A stretch of DNA of 64,000 nucleotides from Chelatococcus caeni (GTDB lineage Bacteria; Pseudomonadota; Alphaproteobacteria; Rhizobiales; Beijerinckiaceae): positions 682,001 through 746,000 of the forward strand of contig NZ_JACIEN010000002.1 of the NCBI RefSeq assembly GCF_014196925.1. Direction: 5' to 3'. The notes under the pieces were generated by a model. It ran no database searches and was not told the DNA's origin. It was given only the letters and a program-made list of their open reading frames with translations. Made by a program: the position numbers and the translations under genes. Every line of letters begins with the position of its first letter. The stretch's first letter is position 1. This document shows positions 63,145-64,000 of this stretch, piece by piece.

Positions 63145-63768
63145 TCAGTCCTGGCCCAGCGCGATCCCCAGCCGGTCGGTGATGCGGATCAGGTCGGCCA
63201 GGGTCCGCGCCTGCAGCTTGTGCATGATCTGCGCCCGGTGGACCTTCACGGTGACCTCGCTGAGGCCGAGCCGGTCGGCCACCTGCTTGTTCATCAGTCC
63301 CGAGGCGACGAGGGCCGCCACCTGCCGTTCCCGCGGCGAGAGCGTCTCGTAGCGCCCCTGGATCTGCCCCATGGCGCTCGCCTCATCGCGCTCGCGCCGG
63401 TGGCGCTCGATGCCCTCGTGGACCGCGTCGAGGAGGTCCTGGTCCCGGAAGGGCTTCGTCAGGAACTCGACGGCTCCCGCCTTCATCGCGGCGACCGACA
63501 TCGGCACGTCGCCGTGGCCGGTGACGAAGACGATGGGCGGGCTCTGGCCGCGGCGCGCCAGTTCGCGCTGGAACTCGAGCCCGCTCCTGCCTTTGAGGCG
63601 CACGTCGAGCACGAGACAGGCGGGGGCATCGGCCTGTTCGGCGGCGAGGAAATCCTCCGCGGATCCGAAGGTCCGGACCGCGTAGCCGACCGAGGCCAGC
63701 AGGCTCTCCAGCGAGACGCGAATAGCAGGGTCATCGTCGATGACATAGACGACGGGATCGTCGCTCAT
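63145..63768 (-). CDS. FixJ-type response regulator
   Basis: 207 residues. Receiver domain (~1-120) has the acidic pocket DDDPAIR, the phosphoacceptor Asp in [15 protein letters not shown], the switch Thr in VFVTGHGD, and Lys in LTKPF. A LuxR-type HTH follows ([35 protein letters not shown]). Its ATG overlaps the kinase stop by 4 bp. Candidate target: the isochorismatase-to-MFS unit immediately downstream. A FixJ relative; signal unknown. Confidence 0.92.
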   Translation of the reverse strand: MSDDPVVYVIDDDPAIRVSLESLLASVGYAVRTFGSAEDFLAAEQADAPACLVLDVRLKGRSGLEFQRELARRGQSPPIVFVTGHGDVPMSVAAMKAGAVEFLTKPFRDQDLLDAVHEGIERHRRERDEASAMGQIQGRYETLSPRERQVAALVASGLMNKQVADRLGLSEVTVKVHRAQIMHKLQARTLADLIRITDRLGIALGQD

Positions 63769-64000
63769 GGATGCACGCCCACCTGGTTGCTGGCCTCCAC
63801 CACAGTGGACGCGGGCAGGGAAAAACGGAAGACCGCGCCGGTCGGCGCGTTGGCGGCGATCCAGAGCCGGCCGCCGTGGGCCTCGATCACCGACCGGCAG
63901 AACATGAGGCCCATGCCCATGCCGTCGGGCTTCGTCGAGACGAAGGGGAGAAAGATGCGGTCGGCGATGTCCGGGCTGACACCGGGACCGGTATCGGCGA
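63765..64000 (-). CDS. Sensor histidine kinase, C-terminal end (partial)
   Basis: Open to the window edge on the minus strand and ending in a TGA that overlaps the response-regulator start (ATGA). The end shows the ATP-binding G2 box [16 protein letters not shown] and the final strand [10 protein letters not shown], typical of HATPase domains of FixL/TodS-like kinases. It forms the two-component pair with the FixJ-type regulator. Sensor part is outside the window. Confidence 0.85.
   Translation of the reverse strand, partial: ADTGPGVSPDIADRIFLPFVSTKPDGMGMGLMFCRSVIEAHGGRLWIAANAPTGAVFRFSLPASTVVEASNQVGVHP

Overview
The window is a GC-rich (roughly 65-70% by eye) alphaproteobacterial segment, most likely from the order Hyphomicrobiales. 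The markers are an aapJQMP general amino-acid transporter, an IalB-family protein, a FixJ-type regulator and many small accessory oxidoreductase/hydrolase genes. The genus cannot be fixed from the sequence. No rRNA, tRNA, CRISPR array or intact insertion sequence was seen.

Layout. 1-1.5 kb: zinc-ribbon hypothetical (cut by the edge), SRAP (HMCES/YedK-type) protein, and decayed remnants of a serine-recombinase-like gene and of an amidohydrolase. 1.7-20.4 kb: an accessory-metabolism patchwork of short operons and single genes, many with their own regulator: chloroperoxidase-like hydrolase, homoserine dehydrogenase-like protein, two tandem AraC regulators, TetR, acetolactate synthase-like plus aldehyde dehydrogenase, SnoaL/MoaF-like proteins, isochorismatase-like hydrolase, pirin, a DUF5996-GNAT fusion, a quinone oxidoreductase, a solitary nucleotidyltransferase behind a perfect palindrome, an HXXEE membrane protein, HxlR and a Tat-exported hydrolase. 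20.5-31.7 kb: two transport operons. The first is a PLP-dependent C-S lyase followed by aapJ-aapQ-aapM-aapP, divergent from a LysR gene. The second is a peptide/nickel-type ABC importer with a fused double ATPase.

31.8-49.5 kb is the most interesting part: a two-partner-secretion (TPS) polymorphic-toxin locus resembling contact-dependent inhibition systems. The order is IalB-like protein, short TPS-domain exoprotein, TpsB (FhaC/ShlB-type) transporter, Sel1-repeat protein, small lipoprotein, a 2,193-residue TpsA ending in a composition-shifted toxin tip, and its candidate immunity gene. Behind it lie three promoterless or broken toxin C-terminal modules, each followed by its own candidate immunity gene, and a further TpsA fragment. 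A 90-bp sequence just upstream of the toxin tip occurs three times (43795, 44582, 47088). Recombination there could replace the expressed toxin with a stored one. One module carries a single-base frameshift; two modules share a toxin family and related immunity proteins.

49.5-64 kb: an IorAB-type molybdenum hydroxylase, AraC, HxlR divergent from a short-chain dehydrogenase broken by one amber codon, a TetR/hydrolase/DMT unit with two copies of a 22-bp operator, and a five-gene unit (isochorismatase, chloroperoxidase-like hydrolase, XapX protein, YtcJ-type amidohydrolase, MFS-Dabb fusion). A FixJ-like response regulator and the end of its histidine kinase close the window. Genes at the left end (hydrolase at 1.7 kb, isochorismatase at 11.5 kb, amidohydrolase remnant at 1.3 kb) are paralogues of this unit, so the left end may be its decayed copy.
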